The position numbers and the translations under genes are program-made. DNA of 36,144 nucleotides from Lachnospiraceae bacterium (GTDB lineage Bacteria; Bacillota; Clostridia; Lachnospirales; Lachnospiraceae): assembly GCA_016281605.1 (NCBI GenBank), contig JAEEJA010000093.1, positions 1-36,144 on the forward strand, given 5' to 3'. Of this stretch, positions 1-7,559 are shown in pieces. The stretch's first letter is position 1. Each line of letters begins with the position of its first letter. The notes under the pieces are model-generated. The model searched no databases, was not told the DNA's origin, and saw only the letters and a program-made list of their open reading frames with translations.

Positions 1-49
1 TAGAGAAGGTAAAGAATGGGTATGACTATATAATACGAGGAGGTTTTTC

Positions 50-778
50 ATGAAAAAAATAATCAAAACATTACTTGGATTTTTACTTATTATTTCATTT
101 ATTTCAAATCCATTCGAGGTAACTGCGAAGAAGAGTACATCTCCGTCAGACCCCTCAGGATTTGTTCTTTTAGCGGATGCTGTTCCTGATGTCATTCAGG
201 AAATACGTTATTATTCAACCTATAATTTTGTCGGAACTAGAGTGGACGGATATGAAGAACCATGTGCACTTCTTACAAAGGAAGCAGCTAAGGCATTAAA
301 GAAGGTAAGTGACTATGTAATTAAAAAGGGTTACAGACTTAAGATATATGATGCATACAGACCACAAAAGGCAGTTTCTCACTTTGTAAGGTGGGCAGAG
401 GATCTAAGTGATACGAAAATGAAACCATACTTCTATCCTGAACTTGACAAATCTGTTCTTTTTGATCAGGGTTATATTGCTGAAAAGTCAGGTCACAGCA
501 GAGGAAGTACTGTGGATCTTACATTGTTTGATATGAATAAAGAAAAAGAAGTTGATATGGGCGGTACATTTGATTATTTTGGACAATTATCTCATCCTGA
601 TTACAGAGGAAAAGGGGTGTCGAAAAAACAGTACAAGAACCGTATGATTTTACAAAAAGCTATGGAAAAGTTTGGCTTCAAGCACTTAGAGGAAGAGTGG
701 TGGCACTTTACTTTAAAGGATGAGCCATACCCTGATACTTACTTTACATTTTCAGTAAACAGTAAGAACGTAAAATAA
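50..778 (+). CDS. Exported D-alanyl-D-alanine dipeptidase (VanX/DdpX-like, peptidase M15D)
   Basis: A 242-residue protein predicted to hydrolyse D-Ala-D-Ala outside the membrane, in peptidoglycan dipeptide recycling or turnover. Residues 1-27 form a signal peptide (Lys-rich start, hydrophobic core, cleavage near VTAKK). The zinc-site motifs of the family are intact: SGHSRGSTVD (about 147-156) fits SxHxxGxxxD with His149 and Asp156 as ligands, and EWWH (216-219) supplies the catalytic Glu and third ligand His. The upstream DAYRPQ segment matches the substrate-arginine motif. A GAGGAGG ribosome binding site lies just ahead of the ATG. Because it is exported and has no vanH/vanA neighbours, I infer housekeeping or nutritional dipeptide cleavage, not vancomycin resistance. 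A TATAAT at 29-34 may be its -10 box, but the -35 region is poor and close to the window edge. Confidence 0.9.
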   Translation: MKKIIKTLLGFLLIISFISNPFEVTAKKSTSPSDPSGFVLLADAVPDVIQEIRYYSTYNFVGTRVDGYEEPCALLTKEAAKALKKVSDYVIKKGYRLKIYDAYRPQKAVSHFVRWAEDLSDTKMKPYFYPELDKSVLFDQGYIAEKSGHSRGSTVDLTLFDMNKEKEVDMGGTFDYFGQLSHPDYRGKGVSKKQYKNRMILQKAMEKFGFKHLEEEWWHFTLKDEPYPDTYFTFSVNSKNVK

Positions 779-803
779 ATAAGAATCAACAAAAGGAATA
801 ATT

Positions 804-1715
804 ATGAATAACAAAAAGAATTTTAAATCAGGTTTTGTGACTCTCATAGGTCGACCCAATGTAGGTAAATCAACCCTTATGAATGCACTGGTTGGCCAAA
901 AGATAGCTATAACATCATCAAAGCCTCAGACTACAAGAAATCGCATACAGACTATCTATACTGATGAACAGGGACAGATAATATTTTTGGATACTCCCGG
1001 TATACATAAGGCTAAGAATAAATTGGGAGACTACATGGTAAGTACAGCTTACCAGACATTTTCCGAAGTGGATTTGATTTGCTTTCTGGTTGAGGCAGAC
1101 ACATTTATCGGCGCAGGGGAACGAGCGATAGCAGAAGCATTATCGAAGGTTAGAACACCGATATTTTTGGTTATTAATAAGATCGATAAGGTTGAAACCC
1201 CACGACTCTTAGAAGTTATAGATGCTTATAAGGATTTAGCTGACTTTAAGGAAATAATTCCTGTAAGTGCTCTTAAAGGGGAGAATACTAACGATCTTAT
1301 AAATACTATATTTAAGTACTTAGAAGAGGGCCCGATGTACTTTGATGAGGATATGGTTACAGATCAGCCTGAGCGACAGATAGCCGCAGAACTGATTCGC
1401 GAAAAAGCTTTGAGAAATCTAAGCGATGAGATACCTCATGGAATAGCGGTTGTTATAGAACGTATGAAAGAAAGAACAAAGGGAAATCTTATAGATATCG
1501 ATGCTTCTATTGTTTGTGAGAGAGATTCACATAAGAGAATTATCATAGGTAAACAGGGGACCATGATAAAGAAAATCGGAATGGAAGCAAGAAAGGATAT
1601 TGAGGTAATGACCGGAGTTAAGGTAAATCTTAAACTATGGGTAAAGGTAAGAAAGGACTGGAGAGATTCTGATATTATGATGAAGAATTTCGGATATAAC
1701 GAGAAGGATATCTGA
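804..1715 (+). CDS. era: GTPase Era
   Basis: Era binds the 3' end of 16S rRNA and helps 30S subunit maturation. The 303-residue length is normal. The G domain shows G1 GRPNVGKST (16-24), the switch region around TTRNRIQ (43-49), G3 DTPG (63-66) and G4 NKID (125-128). The C-terminal KH domain for RNA binding carries IIIGKQGTMIKKIG. An AAAGGAA ribosome binding site precedes the ATG. It starts 25 bases after the dipeptidase gene and may be cotranscribed with it. In many Firmicutes recO follows era; here glutamine synthetase follows instead. Confidence 0.97.
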   Translation: MNNKKNFKSGFVTLIGRPNVGKSTLMNALVGQKIAITSSKPQTTRNRIQTIYTDEQGQIIFLDTPGIHKAKNKLGDYMVSTAYQTFSEVDLICFLVEADTFIGAGERAIAEALSKVRTPIFLVINKIDKVETPRLLEVIDAYKDLADFKEIIPVSALKGENTNDLINTIFKYLEEGPMYFDEDMVTDQPERQIAAELIREKALRNLSDEIPHGIAVVIERMKERTKGNLIDIDASIVCERDSHKRIIIGKQGTMIKKIGMEARKDIEVMTGVKVNLKLWVKVRKDWRDSDIMMKNFGYNEKDI

Positions 1716-1785
1716 TCGAAAAAGAGTCTTAATCTGTTCGGCTGCAAAATTATTAATATATATGTGGCAAAAAAGGCAAAAATTG

Positions 1786-1791
1786 TATAAT
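1786..1791 (+). promoter_or_regulatory. Possible -10 box for glnA
   Basis: A perfect TATAAT lies 23 bases before the glnA start codon and directly abuts the AAAGGAGG ribosome binding site, so a transcript from it would have a leader of only about 15 bases. The best -35 candidate, TGGCAA at 1765-1770, has a 15-base spacer, so the promoter is weakly supported. Confidence 0.35.
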
Positions 1792-1814
1792 TGTAAAAGG
1801 AGGTAACGTAACAA

Positions 1815-3245
1815 ATGGCAAAAACTTTAGAAGAAATTCAGCAGTTTATCAAGGAAAACGATATCGAGATGGTAGACTTTAAGTTAACTGATATCGATGG
1901 TAGATGGAGACACCTGAGTATACCGGCTGAAAGACTGACACAAAGCACCATGGAGCAGGGTATAGGATTTGATGGAAGTAATTATGGTTACGCACCTGTT
2001 GAGAACTCCGATATGGTTTTCATACCTGTTCTCGATTCGGCTGTTATCGACAGATATGCTGAGATTCCGACACTTTCTATGATTGGTGATGTGAAGATTA
2101 TCGATCTTCCAAACAATCGTCCATTTGATCAGTATCCAAGAAATGTTGCGATTCGTGCATTGGAATACATGAAGGAAACCGGGGTTGCGGATCAGATGAT
2201 AATCGGACCTGAGTATGAGTTCTATATCTTTGATGAGGTTAAGTATAGCAACAATGATTACAATTCATTTGCACGTATTCAATCGCCTCAGGCTGCAGTT
2301 TCAGCAGGAAAAGCTGAGAATAATAATGGTTATCAGCTTCTTCCGGGAGCGGGATACCATAACAGCCTTCCGACAGATATCAGAAATGACCTTAGAAGCC
2401 GTATGTGTCTTTCCATGAAGGATTGGGGTATAGATGTTAAGTATCATCATCCGGAAGTTGGTGGAAGCGGACAGATGGAAATAGAAGTAGAGCTTGGAGA
2501 TATGCTTAAGTTAGCTGATAATACTATGTCTGCAAAGTACGTTATAAAAAATGAAGCCGTTCTCGATGGTGTCACCGCTACATTTATGCCAAAGCCACTT
2601 GCTTCTGAAGCAGGAAACGGTATGCATGTGCATATGCTTCTTTTTAAGGATGGAAAACCTGTATTTTATGATTCAGAGCGCTACGCACAGTTAAGCGAAA
2701 CTGCACACTACTTCATGGGAGGACTTTTAGCTCACGCTCGTTCACTTTGTGCTATCACAAATCCTTCTACTAATTCATATAAGAGACTTATACCGGGCTT
2801 CGAGGCTCCGGTAACCATTGGTTATGCTATGAGTAACAGAAGTGCTGTAATCCGTATTCCGGCTTATGCTAAGACTCCTGAAACAAAGAGATTTGAGCTT
2901 CGTAATCCGGATGCAACATGTAATCCGTATTATGCTTATGCAGCTATTCTTATGGCAGGTCTCGACGGAATCAAAAATAAGATAGATCCTCATGAGAAGG
3001 GTTGGGGACCTTACGACTTTAACCTCTACACCTTATCAGAAGAGGAAAAGGCAAAGCTTACCGGATTACCTTCAACACTTGATGAAGCCATAAAAGAGCT
3101 TGAAAATGATCATGATTATCTTACTGCCGGAGGAGTATTCCCGGAGAGACTTTTAGATCAGCTCATCGCTCGCTATAAAAAGACGTCGGATATGATTACA
3201 AAGAGACCAAATCCAATGGAATTCGCAATGTACTATGATCTTTAA
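1815..3245 (+). CDS. glnA: Glutamine synthetase, type I
   Basis: Makes glutamine from glutamate, ammonia and ATP; the central ammonium-assimilation enzyme, a cytoplasmic dodecamer. The 476-residue protein shows the family hallmarks: GPEYEFYIFD, the ATP-binding KPLASEAGNGMHVH, NSYKRLIPGFEAP and NRSAVIRIP. Its length and C-terminal PNPMEFAMYYDL look like the beta-type enzyme (E. coli-like) and unlike the shorter Bacillus alpha type. Tyr405 in FNLYTLSEEE sits where the beta-type adenylylation tyrosine lies. No adenylyltransferase or PII gene is in the window, so control by adenylylation cannot be claimed. A strong ribosome binding site precedes the ATG, and a long terminator follows. Confidence 0.97.
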   Translation: MAKTLEEIQQFIKENDIEMVDFKLTDIDGRWRHLSIPAERLTQSTMEQGIGFDGSNYGYAPVENSDMVFIPVLDSAVIDRYAEIPTLSMIGDVKIIDLPNNRPFDQYPRNVAIRALEYMKETGVADQMIIGPEYEFYIFDEVKYSNNDYNSFARIQSPQAAVSAGKAENNNGYQLLPGAGYHNSLPTDIRNDLRSRMCLSMKDWGIDVKYHHPEVGGSGQMEIEVELGDMLKLADNTMSAKYVIKNEAVLDGVTATFMPKPLASEAGNGMHVHMLLFKDGKPVFYDSERYAQLSETAHYFMGGLLAHARSLCAITNPSTNSYKRLIPGFEAPVTIGYAMSNRSAVIRIPAYAKTPETKRFELRNPDATCNPYYAYAAILMAGLDGIKNKIDPHEKGWGPYDFNLYTLSEEEKAKLTGLPSTLDEAIKELENDHDYLTAGGVFPERLLDQLIARYKKTSDMITKRPNPMEFAMYYDL

Positions 3246-3330
3246 TAATTGGTTAAAAAATCATTTGTAAGATATTTTTATTAACTAAATACTAAGAGAA
3301 TATTTTGGTAAAATTATCTAAAAAAGTGAA

Positions 3331-3386
3331 CAGGATATGACTCGTAACCCTTAATTAGGGCTGTACGGTCATATCCTGGTTTTTTG
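3331..3386 (+). terminator. Strong intrinsic terminator between convergent genes, probably bidirectional
   Basis: An 11-bp perfect stem (CAGGATATGAC at 3331-3341 with GTCATATCCTG at 3368-3378) holds a second short stem (CCCT/AGGG) inside its loop and is followed by a T tract on the + strand. Read on the - strand the same stem is followed by TTCACTTTTTT, so it can also end the convergent gene at 3448-4680. Confidence 0.92.
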
Positions 3387-3447
3387 TTCTTATTAAGAAA
3401 TAATTTATAAGATTTTTTTGATTTTTTTAAAAGTAGATTTTCTCTTC

Positions 3448-4680
3448 CTACAGCTCTACGCCGTTTTCTTTAAGTAATTCTCTGGCGGACTCGATAGAAT
3501 CTACTCCGGTTTTATTCTTGATTGGAGCAAACTCACGATTTCTGACAACCTCAAAAGGTATACAAGAGTCAAACATCTCAACCATGTCAAGTATAAGGGT
3601 CTCATACTTATATCCGTTAGGTGTTTCAGGTGATATAAGGTTTCCGTCCTCATTTATATAAGGAATCTTCTTTTCAACCACATGCCATGGAAGATTGGCA
3701 GAACTGATTTCCTTAAGAATGTCGGTCTTAAATGTATAATTAAGTATAACGCCGTAATTATAAGCTCTTTCTCCGGATTCATCCAGGGTGTTCATAAGTT
3801 CCTCTGTAAGCTCATAATACTCAACAACGGAAGGAGCCTTATCCTTAAGACACATAACACCTACCTTCTCGTCAGGTGCGCTCTTCTTAACTACTTTAGC
3901 GCCGCAGCTTACGCCTCTTTCAAGCATAGCACCGATAAACAGAGGATCAGCTATTCTCTGAAGAACATTATCAACTGCAAATACATTGAGATACTCTATA
4001 CCATCCTTATCGATTATATCCAGAAGTCCGGCATTAATCATGGATATAAACCATCCACCGTTTCCGTTAGGAGAATCAGCTATATGGAACTTTGAATCCA
4101 TGTAAACTTTTCCCTCTGTATCTGTTGCCACAGCCATGTCCTGCTTAAAGAAATGAACATAATTTGAATCATAACCAAAGAAGTTATGCTCATTAAAAAA
4201 GCTAACTGTTGTTTCATGGTTTTTATCGCTTGTCATGATAAAGAGATGTATGGGTGTATCGGCTGCGCTTGTTACATCCATAAGATTTGATACTATACGT
4301 TCAAATATGTATATTGGATGGGTCACACCTATATCATATACACCCTTAGGGCCGTTGGCACCAAGACGAGTGCCCATACCTCCGGCCAGTAAGACAGCAC
4401 CGACTTTTCCATTTTTTATGGCATCAAGACCGGTCTTATAGAAGGATTCCCTATTTTCCTCTATCTCAGGAAGCTTCATAGCCTGTATAGGAGATATAAC
4501 CCTGTTATCCTTTACATTTTCCTTATGTGCTTTATAGGAACGCTCTATGACTGCAAAATCTGTGCTTTCAATCTGCGCTAGAAGGCTTTCCTTTTCATTA
4601 TCGTTAAGTGAATCCCAGTATTTGAGAACGTGAGACTGTCCGGCTTCATCCAGTTTTTTCTTAGCTTCTTCGTAATTCAT
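3448..4680 (-). CDS. UTP-dependent sugar-1-phosphate uridylyltransferase, UDPGP family (UAP1-like)
   Basis: A 410-residue cytoplasmic nucleotidyltransferase of the UDPGP family, which also contains eukaryotic UDP-GlcNAc pyrophosphorylases. The signature LLAGGMGTRLGANGPKG, the uridine-binding and catalytic loop, is at about 98-114. It is followed by the family's GGWFISMINAGLL (nucleotide contact) and YLNVFAVDNVLQ (sugar/metal site) segments. The family uses UTP plus a hexose or N-acetylhexosamine 1-phosphate. The sequence does not tell me which sugar, though UDP-GlcNAc or UDP-GalNAc would fit the wall genes around it. The start is supported by ACGGAGG seven bases upstream. It is the only - strand gene, transcribed from a clear promoter at 4761-4789 and ended by the shared terminator. 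Confidence 0.88.
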   Translation of the reverse strand: MNYEEAKKKLDEAGQSHVLKYWDSLNDNEKESLLAQIESTDFAVIERSYKAHKENVKDNRVISPIQAMKLPEIEENRESFYKTGLDAIKNGKVGAVLLAGGMGTRLGANGPKGVYDIGVTHPIYIFERIVSNLMDVTSAADTPIHLFIMTSDKNHETTVSFFNEHNFFGYDSNYVHFFKQDMAVATDTEGKVYMDSKFHIADSPNGNGGWFISMINAGLLDIIDKDGIEYLNVFAVDNVLQRIADPLFIGAMLERGVSCGAKVVKKSAPDEKVGVMCLKDKAPSVVEYYELTEELMNTLDESGERAYNYGVILNYTFKTDILKEISSANLPWHVVEKKIPYINEDGNLISPETPNGYKYETLILDMVEMFDSCIPFEVVRNREFAPIKNKTGVDSIESARELLKENGVEL

Positions 4681-4735
4681 GTTTACCTCCGTTTTTATTT
4701 AGGTTTAGATTATTTTGTAATCATTTTCTGATATA

Positions 4736-4750
4736 TGTGAAGTATTCACA
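4736..4750. promoter_or_regulatory. 15-bp perfect inverted repeat, candidate operator
   Basis: TGTGAAGTATTCACA is a 6+3+6 perfect palindrome. It begins a few bases downstream of the predicted transcription start of the - strand UDPGP gene, a position suited to repression. The half-site resembles Crp- or Rex-type sites, but the spacing matches neither. Confidence 0.45.
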
Positions 4751-4760
4751 AACTAATGTA

Positions 4761-4789
4761 AGTATATGGTAAAACGGCTTATTTTTCAA
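4761..4789 (-). promoter_or_regulatory. SigA-type promoter of the UDPGP-family gene
   Basis: Read on the - strand, TTGAAA (4789-4784) and TATACT (4766-4761) are separated by 17 bases, near consensus. The start codon is about 80 bases downstream. Confidence 0.7.
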
Positions 4790-4819
4790 GAAATACTTTT
4801 TTTATGATTTTAGATGTGG

Positions 4820-4825
4820 TATGAT
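4820..4825 (+). promoter_or_regulatory. Extended -10 promoter for acpS-alr
   Basis: TATGAT is preceded by TGG, giving an extended -10 element; no good -35 is visible. A short hairpin, TGTGG/CCACA at 4835-4851, begins at about the expected +1. The acpS start codon follows at 4884. Confidence 0.5.
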
Positions 4826-4883
4826 ATAACAGTCTGTGGATATTTACCACACATGATTATTTGATAAGGATTGGAAAGATACT

Positions 4884-5288
4884 ATGATACTGGGAATCGG
4901 AACTGATATAGTAGATGTTGAAAGACTTATGAAGCCTTTTCAAAAAAAAGGTGTAAAGAGATTATTTACTGATAAAGAGCTTGATTATATATGGTCCAAT
5001 GCTTCGGAGGTCAGTGCTCTTATGAGAGCTGCCGGTAATTACGCAGTAAAGGAAGCTGTTGTAAAAGCATTCGGTACCGGATTTGTAGGCATGAATCCGC
5101 TGGATATCGAAGTCTTGAGACATGAGAGTGGTGCTCCCTACGTAAGACTTTATAAGGGGGCTAAGAAGTTTGTAAAGGATAATCATGTAACTAAAATCTT
5201 TGTATCTATAAGCAATCTCAAGGATTATGCCACTGCCATAGCTGTAGTTGAGGCAGATGAGACTGAAGATGAATCGATTGATCAGTAA
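4884..5288 (+). CDS. acpS: Holo-[acyl-carrier-protein] synthase
   Basis: Transfers 4'-phosphopantetheine from CoA to the serine of acyl carrier protein, activating fatty acid synthesis. The 134-residue protein has both AcpS signatures: GIGTDIVDVERL at the N terminus, with the metal-binding Asp, and NYAVKEAVVKAFGTGF, with the second metal-binding Glu. The usual length is about 120-130, so the acidic C-terminal tail ADETEDESIDQ is a small extension. The ribosome binding site is weak (GGAAAG). It is followed after 40 bases by alr, an order common in Firmicutes. Confidence 0.95.
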   Translation: MILGIGTDIVDVERLMKPFQKKGVKRLFTDKELDYIWSNASEVSALMRAAGNYAVKEAVVKAFGTGFVGMNPLDIEVLRHESGAPYVRLYKGAKKFVKDNHVTKIFVSISNLKDYATAIAVVEADETEDESIDQ

Positions 5289-5328
5289 AAAAGATATAAT
5301 TATTCTCTATTTTGGAGGAAGAATTGTT

Positions 5329-6453
5329 ATGGATGAATATGTAAGAGTAAAGGCGTGTATTAATCTTAAAGCTATACATGAAAATGTTTCGAATGCCAAA
5401 GCGCTCCTAAAACCGGGTACACTTCTTATGGCTATCATAAAGGCTGATGGGTATGGGCACGGAAGCGTAGAGGTTGCAAAGTGCTTGGATGATATAGCTG
5501 ATGCTTACGGAGTTGCGGTTCTTTCGGAAGCGCTAGCCTTAAGAGAAGCAGGGATAAAAAAGCCTATACTCATACTTGGATATACACCGAAGGATTGGCA
5601 TGAGCAGTTGATAACTCATGAGATAAGAACTGCCGTATTTACTTACGAGCTGGCAGAGGAGCTTTCGAGAGAAGCAGTGGAACTATCAAAAGAAGCACAT
5701 ATACACATAGCTGTTGATACCGGTATGAGTCGCATAGGATTTATGCCAAATGAAGAAAGTGCAGATATAATCGAAAAGATTCATAAACTACCTAATATTC
5801 GTATAGAAGGCATATTTACTCATTTTGCAACTATGGATGAGAAGGATAAGACTTATGCTAAGATGCAGCTAAAGCGCTTTAACGATTTTTGTGAAATGCT
5901 TGAAAATAAGGGGATACATATACCTGTAAAGCATGCGTCAAACAGCGCAGGTATTATCGAGTGTCCTGAAGCTAATCTCGATATGGTTCGGGACGGTATA
6001 AGTGTTTACGGGCTCTATCCTTCAGAGGATGTTGATAAGAGTAAGTTAGAGCTTACTCCTGCCATGGAGATTAAAGCTTATGTTTCTTACGTTAAAGAGT
6101 TAGATGAAGGTATAAGTGTGGGCTACGGAGCAACTTATACTACAACTAAAAAGACTACTGTTGCAACCATACCTGTAGGCTACGCTGATGGGTATCCGAG
6201 AAGTCTTTCCAATAAAGGGTCAGTCCTTATAAGAGGTAAGAGAGCTCCGATTATCGGTAGAGTCTGTATGGATCAGTTTATGGTTGATGTTACCGATTTA
6301 GACAGCGTTACAGTGGGAGACGAGGTAACGCTTATCGGAAAAGACGGAGAAGAGTTTTTGTCTGTAGAGGAAGTGAGTGGTCTTGCAGGTTCATTTAATT
6401 ATGAGCTTTGCTGTGATATCTCTCCGAGAGTTCCCAGATATTATATAAAATAA
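5329..6453 (+). CDS. alr: Alanine racemase
   Basis: PLP-dependent interconversion of L- and D-alanine, supplying D-Ala for peptidoglycan. The PLP lysine is Lys38 in AIIKADGYGHG; the second catalytic base is the first Tyr of VGYGATYTT. The C-terminal beta domain has VGYADGYPRSLSNKG and GRVCMDQFMVD. I start it at 5329, giving 374 residues, because GGAGG lies 10 bases upstream and the family's N terminus (VKACINLKAI) follows at once. An in-frame start at 5248 would overlap acpS and add 27 unrelated residues. The upstream D-Ala-D-Ala dipeptidase gene at 50-778 deals with the same amino acid. Confidence 0.96.
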   Translation: MDEYVRVKACINLKAIHENVSNAKALLKPGTLLMAIIKADGYGHGSVEVAKCLDDIADAYGVAVLSEALALREAGIKKPILILGYTPKDWHEQLITHEIRTAVFTYELAEELSREAVELSKEAHIHIAVDTGMSRIGFMPNEESADIIEKIHKLPNIRIEGIFTHFATMDEKDKTYAKMQLKRFNDFCEMLENKGIHIPVKHASNSAGIIECPEANLDMVRDGISVYGLYPSEDVDKSKLELTPAMEIKAYVSYVKELDEGISVGYGATYTTTKKTTVATIPVGYADGYPRSLSNKGSVLIRGKRAPIIGRVCMDQFMVDVTDLDSVTVGDEVTLIGKDGEEFLSVEEVSGLAGSFNYELCCDISPRVPRYYIK

Positions 6454-6510
6454 AAACTATATACTTTAATTTATAAGTGGATTTACAAAAAATCACACCG
6501 GAGGAAATAT

Positions 6511-7533
6511 ATGACACCAATTAACTCAAGCACAACACTTTCGTTGATGCAATTAGGATTGTTATCCGCCATTATCCCCCTTGGTATCCTGCTTGCGTGG
6601 GTAATGAAGAATCGTAAAAAAGAAAAGGTAAAGCTTGTACCGTTTTTTGCCGGAATCCTAGCATACATGCTTTTTGGATATGTATTAAGAACCTTGGTAG
6701 ACGGATTTGCCATGGGATTTAAAAATCCTTTTTCAGACTTCTTAAACAATAATATATTCGCGGCAGCTGCATTTGTTGCACTGGTTGCTGCTGTTGTAGA
6801 AGAAAGTGGTAAGTACTTTGTATTTGGAAGAGTTTTTAAGAAAAGCTTAAAGCAGTACACTTCTCCGAAGGATGCCATTACATTTGGTATAGGATTCGGA
6901 GCGCTGGAGTGTATCATGACACTGGGAGTGCAATTTATACAGTTTCACATAATAGCAACTCTCATAAATGATGGTACATTTGAAAAGACAATGGATGCCT
7001 ATAAGAAGGCCGGAGACACAGCAACTGTCGAGCAGATGAAGAGCGTTGCAGAGTCACTTACTCATATAACACCTGTTTCAGCAACGCTTTTTGCTGTTGA
7101 CAGAATCGCATTTTTCTTTATTCAGATTGCACTTTGCGTCTTGATTTATAAGGGCGTACATAAGAAGTTAAAGAAGTATCTTATCTTTTCCATGGTTTTA
7201 CACTTAGCTTCTTACTGTGTTTTCTACTTTAGTTCCGGAACTGATTCCATGGGATTAAACGGAATCATAGAGGTTATTGCCCTGGTGGTTACCATAGCGA
7301 TTATTTACGTTGCATATGTTAATTATGCGGATATTAAAAAGCTAAAGCCTGAAGAAGATAAAACATCAAGTGAAAATACAGATGATAATATAAAGGGTAA
7401 TTCACAAAAAGCAAATGGTGAAACTAAAGAAAAAAAGACCAGTATCAGCGATATAGCAAAGGGCAGATACGATAAGGCTTCCACGGATAAAGAAGATTCG
7501 AAGAACAATTCAGATAATAATAACGAAGAATAA
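6511..7533 (+). CDS. YhfC-like polytopic membrane protein (putative glutamic-type intramembrane protease family)
   Basis: A 340-residue membrane protein with about seven hydrophobic segments up to residue 272, then a charged, probably cytoplasmic tail rich in Lys, Glu, Ser and Asn. EESGKYFVFG (about 97-106) and GIGFGALECIM fit the EExxK/R and GxGxGxxE motifs of the YhfC family, distant relatives of PrsW site-1 proteases. In the second motif the residue I expect to be His is Phe, so activity may be lost or altered. The start is set by GGAGG seven bases upstream. It lies between alr and an LtaS-like gene, suggesting an envelope role. Substrate unknown. Confidence 0.68.
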   Translation: MTPINSSTTLSLMQLGLLSAIIPLGILLAWVMKNRKKEKVKLVPFFAGILAYMLFGYVLRTLVDGFAMGFKNPFSDFLNNNIFAAAAFVALVAAVVEESGKYFVFGRVFKKSLKQYTSPKDAITFGIGFGALECIMTLGVQFIQFHIIATLINDGTFEKTMDAYKKAGDTATVEQMKSVAESLTHITPVSATLFAVDRIAFFFIQIALCVLIYKGVHKKLKKYLIFSMVLHLASYCVFYFSSGTDSMGLNGIIEVIALVVTIAIIYVAYVNYADIKKLKPEEDKTSSENTDDNIKGNSQKANGETKEKKTSISDIAKGRYDKASTDKEDSKNNSDNNNEE

Positions 7534-7559
7534 TCACTTTAAATCAGAGGGTTAAAGTT

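Noticed and set aside
1761-1791. Sigma-54 promoter ahead of glnA
   Set aside because: The GG and GC elements (1766-1767 and 1776-1777) are eight bases apart instead of ten, and the -12 element is poor.
3682-4095. 137-codon + strand frame opposite the UDPGP gene
   Set aside because: A shadow of the clear - strand enzyme; no family features or ribosome binding site.
4736-4750. Crp or Rex site
   Set aside because: TGTGA and TCACA are five bases apart (Crp needs six), and TGTGAA/TTCACA three apart (Rex needs four).
5248-5328. Earlier alr start within acpS
   Set aside because: The extra 27 residues are encoded by out-of-frame acpS sequence; the start at 5329 has GGAGG and the family N terminus.
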